64,000 nt of DNA. Origin: Chamaea fasciata. Taxonomy: Eukaryota > Chordata > Aves > Passeriformes > Sylviidae. The stretch spans positions 7,812,001-7,876,000 of the forward strand of contig JARCOQ010000002.1 in the NCBI GenBank assembly GCA_029207755.1, read 5' to 3'. A program made the position numbers and the translations under genes. This document shows positions 25,031-36,611 of the stretch, piece by piece; positions within the stretch are counted from its first letter, which is position 1; each line of letters begins with the position of its first letter. The notes under the pieces are model-generated. The model had not been told where the DNA came from. It made no database searches and saw only the letters and a program-made list of their open reading frames with translations.

Positions 25031-28000
25031 CTCTTTTCCCCTTAGAAGAGAAGAAAACTGCTTTGTGGTTTTGCTTGCCATCTAGTCATTATCATTATTC
25101 AGATATTTATTTGGTGGTCCTCTCCATACTGTGGCTGCTTTCTGATATGATGTTCATTAATAAACACAGGCTCTGGGTTATTCTAAAACACCCTTCAGCA
25201 AACTGAGATAAATTTAACTCACAGTGTCAAATCTCCATGCAAGATGAAGAATATTTGGACCTCGTAATTCCTTCTGCCATACTTTCCATTCTCTCATTCC
25301 TCTCGTATTTCACCCAGAGGAAGTGTTCCTATCTTTGCATAACAGAATGGAGATAGTTCAAAAGAGTGCCTTGCTTTCATCCATGCACACCCAATCTGAA
25401 AGTTATTTGAAACAGTTTCTTCCGTGCTTCATTTTTAAGCCATAGGCAGTTAAACTTGATAACCATATCCTGCTATGGGAAACAGTGACACTGTTTGAAT
25501 TTCCTTAGACCTTATGGATGCAATGTTCTCAAGAGCAGCTCTTTTCTTCTTTTGAAAAATATTCAGAAGGGTTATTAGCCAAAAATACTTAGCTGCATCA
25601 GGGCATTATCTGGGGACTGAAGCTGGCTTTATTATATTCAGATATTTTAGTTAGAATTGTCTGTGGTCCTGTCTGCCTGCAGATAATTTGTTTAATTTTC
25701 CTGTTCGATTTTTTAACACAGAAAGGATTTTTTTTTCAGTTAGCTATAAAAACTCAAACATGGGTTCAAAGAGTCAAGCCATATCCTTAAATTCATTTAT
25801 CACTAATAAAATTCTTTACACAGCTAGGGTGGATTTGAGACATAAACTTGCAGAGTAATTTATCTGAGTCACAACTACCACTGGTGATAAAGGAGAGTGA
25901 AAGAAAAGCATTTGACTTTCACATATTATGTTGGGTGTGGCAGCAATTGCAGTTTGAAGAAGTTAAGTAAGTTGGAGAGTTTTATAAGGAATCAAAATGA
26001 GTTTACAACTCTTTTGTCCAGCTGTTTTTAGTAAAATCCAAAAGTATTTGCATTCTTGGAACAAAAGCAAGTTACAAATACTGTTGCAATTTGTTTAGAT
26101 TTCCATATTTGCCGCGGGCAGCACCATATGCAGAGAATCTCCTCCTGTAGTTAGGTAATTTGTTCTTACACCTATATTAGTTTAGAGGATCACTTTACCT
26201 TTCATCTTTAGCGGTTTTTTTGGTTCTTTCAATCACTAGTTTATTTTGAGTGTTGAAGTGTTAATGAAGATTTGAAAAAAAATCCTTAAGCCTTGGGGTT
26301 TTTTTAGAATGTATTGCAGGACACTAAAAAGTATGATTTAAGCAACACAACACATTTGCTCACAGCAAGTGTATTACGACAAAAATTCTTCCCTTACCTT
26401 TCTACAGTTACTTTTAGAAAGAAAAGAGCTAGAAGAACAACAAAAAAAATTAAATAAAACAAACCAAGTGTTTCATTGACAATCGTGTCTGAGGTCAATC
26501 AGGCACAAAAAATAGTAGAAGCATCAAGGAGTGATGCATTAGATGACACAGTCAGATATGGTTCTTTTTGAATATGTAGTCTCCTTTATAGCCAACCTAG
26601 TGTGAAAAGTCACCATTGTTGGCAAGTGAATCCTATTTAACAGATGAGTCAAATTCTTTCTTATGCCTCTTTAAGGAGCAGAACAGAATTAATTGTTATG
26701 GGGAATAACAAAGACGCACACTTAAGTTTATTTTTCATGCCTCCCCATTTCTTCTCTCACTCAGAGGCTCTGAGAGGGAAATCCAGAGTTTATGCAGAAT
26801 GATTTCCCCTAAACTGAAGAAAGTGATGCAGAAAAAGCCACTTTCTAATTGCTGCTTAAAGTGTTTCTTTCCTCAGCCTGAAAATTTCTCCAGAGGGATG
26901 GGGATGATGCAGAACTTCCTCAGGTAGGGAACTTAGATCAACTTCACAGAGATAAAGAAACAGGATGAAAGGACTTTTGAATTCAATGCCACACCCTGGT
27001 TGAAGGAATCCCTGTGCTCTGAGCCAGGTGAAGATCCAGGCAGCATGAACTGCAACACAAACCACGGCAGCTAGTTTACCTCAAATGACTGAAGAGAAAG
27101 AGAAGGAATGATATATTGGGAAGGAATTGCTTCATGTGAAAGTAAGGGACCTCAACTCCAGCTCTTGTCGGGTCTCATGACACTGTTTCAGGTCTCTGAT
27201 ACCTCCTCAGCCCTAGCAAACTATTCAGTGTTATGGTTCAAGGAAGATTAAAGGAGGATGGACAAGGAACATCTTCCATCTCTATTGTCCCAGGCTGCAA
27301 GGAGAAAAAGATGACACTTAAGGCCCAAACAACACATAAGAAAAGTCTGTGGCTCAGAAACTCAAGCACTTGTCTGAAGACAAGACTTTCTGGGCACTGG
27401 CTCCTACACTCCATAGATTAATTTTTACCATTATAACCACAGAGTATTTGCCTGAAACCAGTTTTATTACAAAGCCAGACCAAAACTAGCAATATTTCTC
27501 CTCAGCTGGGGACAACAACTAGGTTACCAACTCACACTGCTGAATTGCAGTTGCCTGCAAACTCATTTTCTCCTGCCACATTCATATTGTTAGTAAAAGG
27601 ATCAAACCAACTTACTCCTCTTACTGAGGAGCAAGAGTCGAGCTGAGTATGGGAAAAGGACAAATACACTCAATATGTTCACTCCTGACAAAGGAAAAAG
27701 CTGGAGGACACCTGGGGAAACAAATTTACTCCACGAGAACATGACTTGGCAGACCTGGGGAACAGATCTGGCAATGGCTAAGAAGAGATGGATGACACAG
27801 CATTGAAAGCGAACAAAAAATGCCCTTGTGGAAGTCACACAGAGATGGCCAGGGAAGGCAGGAGGATGGTCCACACTTGGATCTCACTATGGGCAAAGAC
27901 AGATTAATGAATGGAGGAGTTTGGAGACAGAGTTAATTGAGGCAAAGGATTGATGTGTTTGGACAGACTATAAATTGGCGATGGTGAGACAGAACTGATG

Positions 28001-28399
28001 AGGCTGATGATTAAGAGAAGGATAGGGAATGAGAGATTTATGGACTGAGCAGTTTAGACAGATAGAGTACTACAGGTGTATCACAGGATATCTTAAGTCT
28101 CCTGTAGATTGGAAGAAAAATTTCATTGCATCTCCCTGCATGCTAGGTGAGGATTACTTGAGTCTTGTGAAATCTAAAGTGCTGTTTAACCTATATGCTC
28201 AAGTATAGATCCTTGTTTTACAGTTCTTTCAAGGGCTTTAGGGTTATTCATCTTCCCTGTCTTTTCTACTGCTTTTAAGTCTATAATGCAATTGCTGGAG
28301 AGAACACATGATGATTCTCTTCGTATTTCTGTTATGTGATGGATCATTTTGATAAACGTAGAAATTTGAAATTGTCTAAACTTTCCTTGAAGAGACTTT
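25031..28399. other. Non-coding stretch, nothing recognised
   Basis: AT-rich unique DNA. A purine-rich segment at 27600-28080 (many GGA and GACAGA words) is unlike its flanks and may be an old mobile-element remnant, but I recognise no family. Open frames are short and non-coding in character. Confidence 0.45.
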
Positions 28400-28431
28400 A
28401 TTCCCTATAATACAGGCATATTATAGGGAAT
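28400..28431. repeat. Perfect 13-bp inverted repeat with 6-nt loop
   Basis: ATTCCCTATAATA (28400-28412) and TATTATAGGGAAT (28419-28431) are exact reverse complements separated by CAGGCA. It would form a small hairpin in RNA or extruded DNA. No terminator or transposon context is seen. Confidence 0.9.
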
Positions 28432-29204
28432 GTGTGCAAATCCTCTCAGATTGCTTGTGTTATCATGTTATGAACCATGGAAAGAGGTGGAAGAAACATT
28501 AGGCCATAAGTTCCTCCTGAACCTGGAACCAAGGGCTGAACTATTTTCACAGGGCTTGGCTGATACAATTTAGAATAAAGTGTAGACAAAAAGTGTTACC
28601 CAGAAACTTTAGTAGTGATATGCAATTATTCCATTATTTTCCTCAACAGAAGAAATGAAAATTCGTGAAGTTCCTGATCTTGTATGTTTAGAAAGACATC
28701 ATTAAGGAAGCAACAAGGTTGTACAGAAATATATTAGTACAAGGGCACACACTATATATGTTAAAAATATATAATTTGCATTTTAAGACGCAGAAAACAG
28801 TATCTGGAAAAGACATACAGATGGAAAAAATAAAGTTTAAACCCACTATCTTAATCCCCATCTCTTTCACACAATCTCCATCTCACAAGCACAGGTTTGT
28901 ACCCTCAGATGGATTCACACATTGCACACAAAACTTCTGTCTCCTGCTACCTGAGAGCCCAGGTCTGGCTCTAAAGCAAAGCAATCTGAGGTTGCTACAT
29001 GTTTCTGAGGACACAGAAAAAAGGGCACTAAAAAGGGCAGGGGCAAAATTTGGGCAAACAAAAATCACAATATCCTAATATATTTTTACCTAAAGACTCA
29101 TTTGCCTGACAGCTTATTACACCACAGGAGCATCACAGCCCATGGAATTGCTCTCAAGTAAAAGGTCTATAAAATACAAATCCCTTCCTTTCTCCCATCA
29201 TTCT
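28432..29204. other. Non-coding stretch, chance 119-codon frame
   Basis: The plus frame 28719-29078 is open for 119 codons but is low in coding character, with no domain or splice framing. The minus strand is also open across part of it. Plus-strand C exceeds G here, as elsewhere in the left half. Confidence 0.5.
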
Positions 29205-29328
<124 letters not shown>

Positions 29329-30940
29329 CTTTGTTTACACCTGTTGACTCATACAAGTTTGCTAAATTATGCCATAGCAAACAAGTCATGGAATCCCAGA
29401 CAGAAAAGAGAGACTTGTCAAGTCTCAGTTCTACCTAATAGTTTACACATGGGTAAAGCATATTGCATCTGCTTATCTGCATACATTGAAATTTCATATG
29501 GTTTCCTAGAAAAAAACAAAACAAAACAAAACACACACACACAAACCAATAAAAATCTGAGCCTCCTATGAATAACATACTTACCTCTCTTGCTTAGATT
29601 GAAGTTGGGTTGTGCACCTATGTCTTGAAAAGTTACTGAAATAAATATTTTTTATGTATAAGGTCCATGTGGATTATGTTGCTTATTGTGGTCCAAACCC
29701 AGATGTATCAGGGACAATATGAAAAGTCCACAAAGTGGGGGAAAATAAAAAAAGCCCCAAACAAAAGAAATAAAGAAAAGCAACAGAACTCAAATAACCT
29801 TCCCTATTTTTAAAATCCTATTGGGAAGTCATTGTCATCTTGCAGATGCCTAATTGTAGAGCTGGTTGAGTCCTCCTCATTTCTCCAACATTCAACTGGT
29901 CAATACTCAATATTGAGGATTCAATATTACCAAGGAAAGCAGGAGGAAAGGGTTGAAATTTCCTCACACTGACTAAAAAGTCAATCAACAATCACCAAGC
30001 TAAGCTGTTCCACGTTTCCACAATGGCATCCTTTGTTTTTATGAGGATTCTTATGGAAATCAGTGCAGCCTCTAGGCAAGTGTCAGCCATGGTACCAAAA
30101 ATGCTTGCAGAAATCTGGTTTTGTAGAGGGTTGGGACAAAATTGCTGTACAATTTGCAGAAGTTTGGCTGGATTTGCTGGAAAACTGAAAAGCAATAAAT
30201 TACTCTGAAAAGCATTAGAATAATTTTACTAGCTTTCTGCTTTCTTTCTTTTCCCCTAATCACCAAAAGCTGGGCCTCTTTCCACACTCCTACAGCCTCT
30301 TCATGCCAGTGTAATGCCCCTGGAATGTACAGCAATGCAAGATGTAAGTAGAAGACACACATGCAGACAAATAGAAAATGAGCTAAGAAATGCAGCACGT
30401 AGTAGAAGTCAGATGTGATTTTTGGAGATTAGCCTTACTACTCCATAATACGACAGGACATTCTTAACCCGTTTTGTCTGCAAACTGCATACAACAAAGG
30501 CTGCTTTTCCCTTAAGTGAAGAGGGTGAACTTCAGTTTATTAAGAAACTGCCACTTCTTGCCTATCAGTTGAATCTCAACATGTATCCACACACAATGCT
30601 TTACTATGAGAGAACTCTCCCTTCTACCTACGGATGTGTGAAACACGGGTATGACAAAAACCATTTTTCCCTCAAAAGAAAAAAAAGCCTCTAAAGATCT
30701 TCAATGGACTTAGCACAACCACCAGCTTCAGAATATTTATTTTTATAACTAAAATGTGAAATTGAAATGAAAAACATCTTAAATCCATTTTTGAGCCATC
30801 AATGGTTAATTAGCCCTAATACATCCCCACGAACATGAAGGAAAGAAACAACAACAAAAAAATTGAATTCCGATCTTGCTATAGGTAGAGTTAATTGCAT
30901 CCTGAATTTCGCGTGTGTTTAGCACTTCTCTCTCCTTATG

Positions 30941-30942
<2 letters not shown>
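29329..30942. other. Non-coding stretch left of the CpG island
   Basis: AT-rich unique sequence with a short CA run near 29531. The 108-codon minus frame at 30072-30398 and overlapping frames on plus have no recognisable features. If the CpG island drives a minus-strand gene, this would be its first intron. Confidence 0.5.

Positions 30943-30990
<48 letters not shown>
30943..30990 (+). repeat. Pure T48 homopolymer at CpG-island edge
   Basis: Forty-eight uninterrupted T residues separate AT-rich DNA from the CpG island. No AATAAA-type signal or retrocopy body lies beside it on the minus strand, so it does not look like the poly(A) tail of a processed gene copy. Homopolymer length may carry sequencing error. 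Confidence 0.95.
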
Positions 30991-31276
30991 CCAATACCAT
31001 CACACTCAGGTGCGGCAACATTCCCGCTGCCCACCCTGCACCCAAGGAGCTGTTCTTGGTCCATCCCCCGCGTGGCAGAACCGCCGAGAGGCTCGCCCCG
31101 CAGCTGGACGGGGTAGGGTTCCCTCCAGCGGCGGCGAGGGCGCGGTACCCCGGGCTGGCCGGGCCGGGCACGGCGCCGAGCATCCTCCGCCAGGGCGATA
31201 CCCCGCGGGGCGGGGGCGACGCGGGTCTGCGGCACTGCAGCAGCAGGAGCAGCTGCGGCAGCGGAGCCGGAGACGA

Positions 31277-31319
31277 CCTCCCTCCTTCTCCTCCTCCTTC
31301 TCCTTCTCCGCCTCTCCCC
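31277..31319 (+). repeat. Polypyrimidine (CTC/CTT) tract inside the CpG island
   Basis: Thirty-three uninterrupted pyrimidines made of CTCCTT-type units, then one G, then nine more pyrimidines. Such purine/pyrimidine tracts are common near vertebrate promoters and can form triplex DNA. The peptide repeats they produce in frames on both strands are artefacts. Confidence 0.8.
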
Positions 31320-32159
31320 GCCCCACCGCGCTGCGCCGGGGCCCCTCCATTGTGCGGGGAGGCGGCCGCACACCCGCGGGATGCGCATCCCCTCCGAGCG
31401 CCGCAGCGCCCCTGCGTAGGGAGAGGGACGCTCCCCCCGCCCACGGCTGGTTGTCACATCTCCCTCCACTGCTGCGCTTTCCTTTTCTAAAGATACTCAC
31501 ACACCTACATATATGTATGTACACACGAACAAATATACATGGACACGTTTCCCTCCTCCCGCGGAATTCTGCCCCGCGGGGAATGGTCGGGGGTAGAGCA
31601 GGGCGCTTCCCCCGCAGCTCTGCTCCTTGGCGGCGGCATCCCCGCCAGAACGGAAAAGGTTACTGCGAGAGCGGCGAAAACAAAGCCGTCGCTGCTGCTG
31701 CTCGCTCCGGCTGCGAGGAGCGACCCGCCAGAAGTTGCGGCGCGGATCCCCCGCCCCGCTCCACCCCTCTCCGCGGCGGCGGGACAGCCCGACAGCCACC
31801 CCGAGTGGCCCGGGGGCGGCGGGCACGGCGAGGGACGCCGGCCGCGCAGCGCTCAAACTTCTTTGTTAATCACAGCCGAGCCCTTGAGCGGAGACTGGAG
31901 CGGGGGGATGCGATCCGCAGAGCCCCCCGCAACTTTTCCCGACGAGGCGCACGCCACCGGTCCCCGCACGGAAACTTGTTGGACCGCTAACCCAGAGCAC
32001 CCGCCGCTGTCGCATCCCCTCTCCCACGGTGACCTCTCCCGGTGCCTCCGGGAAAGTGTCGCTTCCCCGGCTCGGTGCCGGTGCCCGGCTGCGGGGAACG
32101 GCCGGGATCCCGTCCCCGAGCCCGGCACCGGCCGCTACTTGCGGAGTTGGGGGACTCAC

Positions 32160-32235
32160 CCTGCGGGATCAGGCGGCTCTCAGAAAACTAGCGGCTCCAT
32201 CATCCAGGCACTCCTTCCCAACTTTCCGTGCATAG
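32160..32235 (-). other. Candidate non-coding first exon (minus) with uORF and splice donor
   Basis: Reading the minus strand, the interval from the predicted start near 32233 ends in CCCGCAGG followed by GTGAGTCC (donor GT at 32159-32158), a near-consensus 5' splice site. The exon would be about 75 nt. It contains ATG at 32233-32231 opening a 17-codon frame that ends in TGA at 32180, peptide MHGKLGRSAWMMEPLVF, so it would be a 5' untranslated exon with an upstream ORF. If the start site lies a few bases downstream of the first ATG, the inner ATG codons at 32203-32198 would still give a short uORF. No acceptor or coding exon could be tied to it within the window. The exon is inferred from signals alone. 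Confidence 0.35.
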
Positions 32236-32253
32236 GGCGAGGACAGAGCTCCG

Positions 32254-32265
32254 TGTATTTATATG
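32254..32265 (-). promoter_or_regulatory. TATA-like box for minus-strand transcription
   Basis: On the minus strand the sequence reads CCATATAAATAC, a good TATA-box match within a CpG island. A start site about 30 bp downstream would fall near 32233. A consensus splice donor follows 70-75 bp later. The plus strand reads GTATTTATATGG, a poorer match. Orientation is therefore inferred as minus, with moderate confidence. Confidence 0.45.
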
Positions 32266-32472
32266 GAGAGGGAGAGCGAGGGTGAGAGAGAGAGAGAGGA
32301 AGCGCGCTGAAGTCGACAAGCTGTTCAGCAGACTTTTGAATAAAAGGGGGATGAAACCGGATTCTTCCCCAGTATCAGGACCCTGGGAAAAAAAAAAAAT
32401 CAAATCCTTCTCCGGAAAGGGATTCTTTCGGCCCCGTTCCCCGCGTTACTGTCGGGGCGCGGAGCGGGAGGC

Positions 32473-32485
32473 ATTGCATACAAAT
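32473..32485. promoter_or_regulatory. POU/octamer-like site in the CpG island
   Basis: ATTGCATACAAAT (plus) is ATTTGTATGCAAT on minus, a composite of two octamer-like half-sites of the kind bound by POU dimers. It is one of few AT-rich words in the island. It lies about 240 bp upstream of the inferred minus start. This is a motif resemblance only. Confidence 0.3.
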
Positions 32486-32625
32486 AGAGCCCGGCAGCGG
32501 CCGCGATTGGCGGCGGCGGCGCCCCCCGGGTCCTACAGCCCCGGCAGCCGCCGGGCAGCCACAAAGCCGAGCGGCGGCGGCTCCGGGGCGGGCACGGGCT
32601 GGGGGCGAGTCCCGCCTAATTGATG

Positions 32626-32640
32626 CCTTACCTCGCCCAT
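32626..32640 (-). other. Second candidate exon end on minus (ATGGGCGAG then GTAAGG)
   Basis: On the minus strand the bases read ACAATGGGCGAG immediately followed by GTAAGG, a strong 5' splice site (GT at 32631-32630), with an ATG nine bases upstream of the junction. This could be an alternative first exon whose coding part starts MGE and continues in a later exon. The region upstream on minus (32641-32720) is less CpG-rich and has no clear TATA box. It could also be a chance match. Confidence 0.22.
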
Positions 32641-32670
32641 TGTGAGGCGTGCCGCAACCTTCGAGCGGGA

Positions 32671-34489
32671 GAAAGGCACGTTCTGAAAGGATGGCATGCC
32701 ATCTCCCCTTCTCCGAATGCCCTTGCAGGGCTATTGTGCGGTGTGAGAAATGTAGAGTCTGATTTTCTGATTTTTAAAAACAGGGCTTTATTTTTTTTTC
32801 CCTTCTCCTGCGCTGCCACAATTATCTGCACGTTCCCTAATAATTATGTAGTTACTTCAGTAATCAATTATTCATTGAAATTCCCCTTACCTATGCTTTT
32901 TTTCCGTCTCAAGTCATGGTTTTCCAAGGACGCATCTGCTCCTCTGCTCAAAGAGAGTAAACAAACACTGTTTAAAATTAAGCAATTTTTCCTAATTAAA
33001 AAGGAATATAAAAAAAACCCACCACCCAAACAGTTATTAGGGTAAGTTTTCTCATTACAGAATGCAAAGACAGACAGTTAATGATATTAAAATTATGCTC
33101 CATTTTTTGGATGCAAAGAATCGTTGGACTAGAGAAAATACCCCATTTGAAAATCCAGGCAGTGAAAAGACCAAAAAACAGACGAAGCATTTATGCATCA
33201 ACTGCTACGTGGAGGGTAAATGTGAGATAATGACAACATAGGTCAACATAATGAGAAATGGAAGTGAGAAATCACTTACATATACAAGAGTATCACACGT
33301 AGCTAAACTTCGATTACTGCCTGTAGATAATATACTTTCTGTTATAAGCATACATTTAGATAATAACCATTAACGGACCTAAAACTATGTATGCAATGAA
33401 GTCTTTTAAATAGTGTATGAAGATTATCTGGGAATAAAGCTTGCAATATGTTGCAAAGCAAAATGCAGTTGAAAGTCTAAATATGCCACTTGTCCTACAT
33501 AGAAGAATGGAAATCAGAGACAAGGGGACAAAAGGTCTAGTGTGTAAGGTGTTGTTTATATGGCAAGGTCCCTAAAGTCTAGCTAATATAGATATTACAA
33601 ATATTATTGACAAATCACACATTGAACAAAAGGTTATTTGCTACTACCCTATCATTACACCAGCTATACACATGGAAGGAGACAAGACAAAACATGAAGG
33701 AAAAGCAAAGGTTTAAGCTACTCTTGGACTCTAAAGATCACTTTTCGAATGAAGTACTCTGTAGACATTGGAGTAGAGCAACAGAGAGGGCAGGAGGAAA
33801 TCAGCATTTTGTGCATCAGTAGGCTCTAATGAGAGAAATGTTGACAAGTATGGGATCAAAATCAGTTCTTCAGCGCTGCAATCCAGATCTACCTCACACT
33901 TGCATCTTTAAGTACTTGCATCTTGTTGCAAGAAGCCTCTAACTCGCTGTTCTTTGAATTCTGTTGCTTTTGTGGTTTGGCTACTTAATCTTTTAGATGA
34001 ATGCTACAAACAAGTAGCATTTCTGTTGTCAGAGGATATATACTAGAACAATGAATAAACAACTTCACTTATCACTGTAGCTACACATATAATGTTTTCT
34101 TCTTGTTAAATAGAGGGAATTTAAGTTTCAGTTCAGTTACTTTGAAAGCTGCTGCCTCTTGCACTAGTAAATATGAGTTGTAAAGGAAGATGTAGTTGTT
34201 TGCAGTTTTGACCAAATACTGTTTCACTGTTTTGCTTCTGTTTCTCTTTAGCTCTACTTGGGACAAATTGTGTTTATCTGAGAGTTCAGGATATGCCTCT
34301 TATAGTTTATTACTTCTGATACACTTGCTATCATCACCTTAAGGAGATTTCTGATTAACATCAGTTTAAAAGATAACAGGCTCTGGGCTATTTTATTTTA
34401 AAAAGTAATGTGAAATCATTGGCAAATTTGAAAAAAAAGAGTACATTAGTATAAGTGTGGATGAAGGAGGCAATAACCAACGCTATCAC
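32671..34489. other. Non-coding stretch right of the CpG island
   Basis: The 141-codon plus frame at 32620-33045 starts in the island edge but degenerates into low-complexity AT-rich sequence (FFLIKK) and is not a gene. The rest is unique AT-rich DNA with short frames. A GGTAAGT donor-like word and a CTCATTACAG acceptor-like word lie only 20 bp apart near 33040-33060, too close to be an intron. Confidence 0.5.
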
Positions 34490-34970
34490 AATTAAGAAAT
34501 TGCCCTGTGAAGGAGAGAAATTACTATGCCCATTGTAGAGCCAACAGAGATTAATGGAATATGGCTGTGAAACTGTTTTAATAGATAAATTGGGTGGGTG
34601 GTTAAACATCTGAGCGAAGATGATTACTTTGTAGTGAAACAAAACAAAGAGGAATAAATCACAAAGCTGCTCTATTACCACAATTAAAATGCAATTGCAC
34701 TTGATCAATTATCACTCCAGCTAATAGCTTCATGGAAGACAAGCAAATAAATAAAACATTATGCTAACCAAAGTTCTTTGAAACATAATAACAATGCCTG
34801 TACACTTACATGTTCCTTGTTTGCATTCATTTATGCCTAATACATGTACAGCACATTACATGACATAAGCAAGGCTGTATATAATGTGTTTAGGTATTCC
34901 TTTGTAATTTAAGAATAAACATCAATGACACATAATCATGATAATGCATGCAGTGGGTAAATATCCTACA
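34490..34970. promoter_or_regulatory. Possible conserved non-coding element
   Basis: About 480 bp of complex repeat-free sequence with many ATTA/TAAT cores, for example CACAATTAAAATGC, CAATTATCAC, GCTAATAGC and CATAATCATGATAATGC. A minus frame (34388-34708) crosses it but has no coding character. It lies about 2 kb outside the CpG island on its upstream side if the gene is on minus. This is inferred from texture. Confidence 0.32.
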
Positions 34971-36328
34971 CACATTTAGATAACTGCTACATTTCAATAT
35001 TTTCTAGATCCCTAAGAACTTTCTTGTTTTACAGACTTATCAACCAAAGGTGATTCGGGAGAATTTCCCTTTGGAATAGATTCCAAGGTCAGCATATGTG
35101 ATGACACGTGTTGGTTTCGAGCTTGCCCTTGGAAAATGCCTGGAGTTGATGTGGACATGGGGAGGCAGTAAAGCAGACTGTGGCTGTCGTATATCAGCAT
35201 TACATTTTTATACCCGGGAACCAGCAAAGCGTGCATCCCTGTACAGGGAGGTAAGTGGCAACACGTATGTTTGCATGAAACAAAACCCAGGGTGTAAAGG
35301 TAAATAGCTGGTACACAATGAGCACCCTCTGATCCAAACCTGATCCAAAGCCAATGGCAATGACCACATTTGTCCCCTTGACCCAAAGTCCTGTGCAAAT
35401 AGAATACTTGATTTCTCCCTAGAAGCATTCATATAATATAGTTTAAATACATAGAGAACAAACATTTTGTAATGATTATTTAGCATGGGAAAAATATGTC
35501 TATCTACTGATTAATAGCAGCACAGATTGTGTCAGAAATTGAGTAATATTTGAGAAGATGCTTCTCAGGTATGAAACTACAAGTAAATGGCAAATAGTTC
35601 CTAGATCCAGTTGTAGAGAGTTATGTTTGGGTTTCTTTTTAGCATTTTAATGCTTTGTCTTATGCAAAAAATTACACACATTTGGCAAACTTGTTTTTCC
35701 TTTCCAGGGCAAGAATAATCAGAAAACATATAAGGCATATGGACACATATGTTGAAAATACATAGGTATTGCTGGAGTGAACTAATGAAAGAGCAGAATT
35801 TGTGCTCTCCCTAAAGCCATAAGATACTCCACCACAATCCTTGTGCTCTGTTTTTTCTCCCAGTATAAGTGGCATACACATTAAATCCTTTCACTTCTGT
35901 TCTTGTAGTTAATTTTTATTCTTACTTGTCTGTGTTCAGTAGTTTATTTGGAGAGAAGTCTGAGAGACTCCTGCCATCTCATGACTTCTGACTAAAACAG
36001 TTTGAGAAACAGGGACTCCTTCCTTTCAACTTTCCTATTCATAAAGGCAAGACATGCCTCCTGACTATCAGAAGGAATCTACTGACAAAGACAGAAATTC
36101 AATGCAGGGAAATTTTGCAAGAAAAACAGTGGAATGGTCCCTGAAGAACAACATTTGAGGGTGAAACTCGGTTTTGAAGTTCTAGAATTCTGGGCTGGAC
36201 CTTCTTCAAGTGCCCTGTATTATCCAACATCAAGTACATCTAGTGATGAAAACATAGGAAGGAGGGAGAATGGAGAAAAGAAAATTTAGAACTACTAAAA
36301 TGAGATTTCAAAAAGGAATTGAACACAT
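34971..36328. other. Non-coding stretch, nothing recognised
   Basis: Unique sequence. The 138-codon minus frame at 35012-35428, with overlapping frames on plus, shows no domain, no codon bias and no flanking splice sites that would make it an exon. No repeats were recognised. Confidence 0.5.
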
Positions 36329-36611
36329 CAGAGAATCAGAGATTGGTTTAGTTTGGAAGGGGTGATAAAAATTATCTCTTTCTGACCCTTTGCCATGGGC
36401 AGGGAAACCTTCCACTATCCCAAGTTGCTCAGAGCCCCATCCAACCTGGCCTTGAACACTTCCAGGGATGGGACATGCCCAGCTTCTCTGGGCAACCTGT
36501 GCCAGTGCCTCACCACGCACTCAAGGAAGAATTTTTCCCTAACAGCAAATCAAAGCCTGCTCTCAGTTAAAACTATTCTCCCTTGTCATTTCACTACATG
36601 TAAAAACCTAC
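36329..36611 (-). mobile_element. CR1 LINE 3'-end fragment, antisense
   Basis: The plus strand reads as the reverse complement of the CR1 3' region: GAATCAGAGATTGGTTTAGT, then GCCATGGGCAGGGA, CAACCTGGCCTTGAACACTT and CCAGGGATGGGACATGCCC. These words are hallmarks of avian CR1 elements. About 280 bp of the 3' part is left, 5'-truncated as usual for CR1, and quite diverged. A plus frame (36395-36682) across it is not a gene. Confidence 0.92.

Larger units (their letters stand above)
31005..32670. promoter_or_regulatory. Strong CpG island, the only promoter-like island in the window
   Basis: Roughly 1.65 kb of very GC-rich sequence with dense CpG, set abruptly in AT-rich DNA. It contains GC boxes (GGGGCGGG at 31207 and 32585), an inverted CCAAT box (ATTGG at 32506-32510), a pyrimidine mirror tract (31277-31319), a GA repeat (32284-32298) and a TATA-like box on minus. 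Many long frames cross it on both strands because TA-containing stop codons are rare in such DNA, so frames here are not evidence of a protein. Islands of this kind mark transcription start regions of vertebrate genes, often developmental regulators. The gene itself cannot be named from the island. Confidence 0.9.

Noticed and set aside
28719..29078. 119-codon plus frame
   Set aside because: The minus strand is also open over part of it, and the peptide has no motif or compositional sign of a protein.
30938..32285. Long open frames on both strands across the CpG island (up to 350 codons)
   Set aside because: Stop codons are AT-rich and therefore rare in this DNA. Frames overlap on both strands, run through the T48 tract, and encode low-complexity Arg/Pro/Ala/Gly with no domain.
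33036..33060. Donor-like GGTAAGT and acceptor-like CATTACAG near the island
   Set aside because: They are only about 20 bp apart, far below a functional intron length, and lie in AT-rich non-coding DNA.
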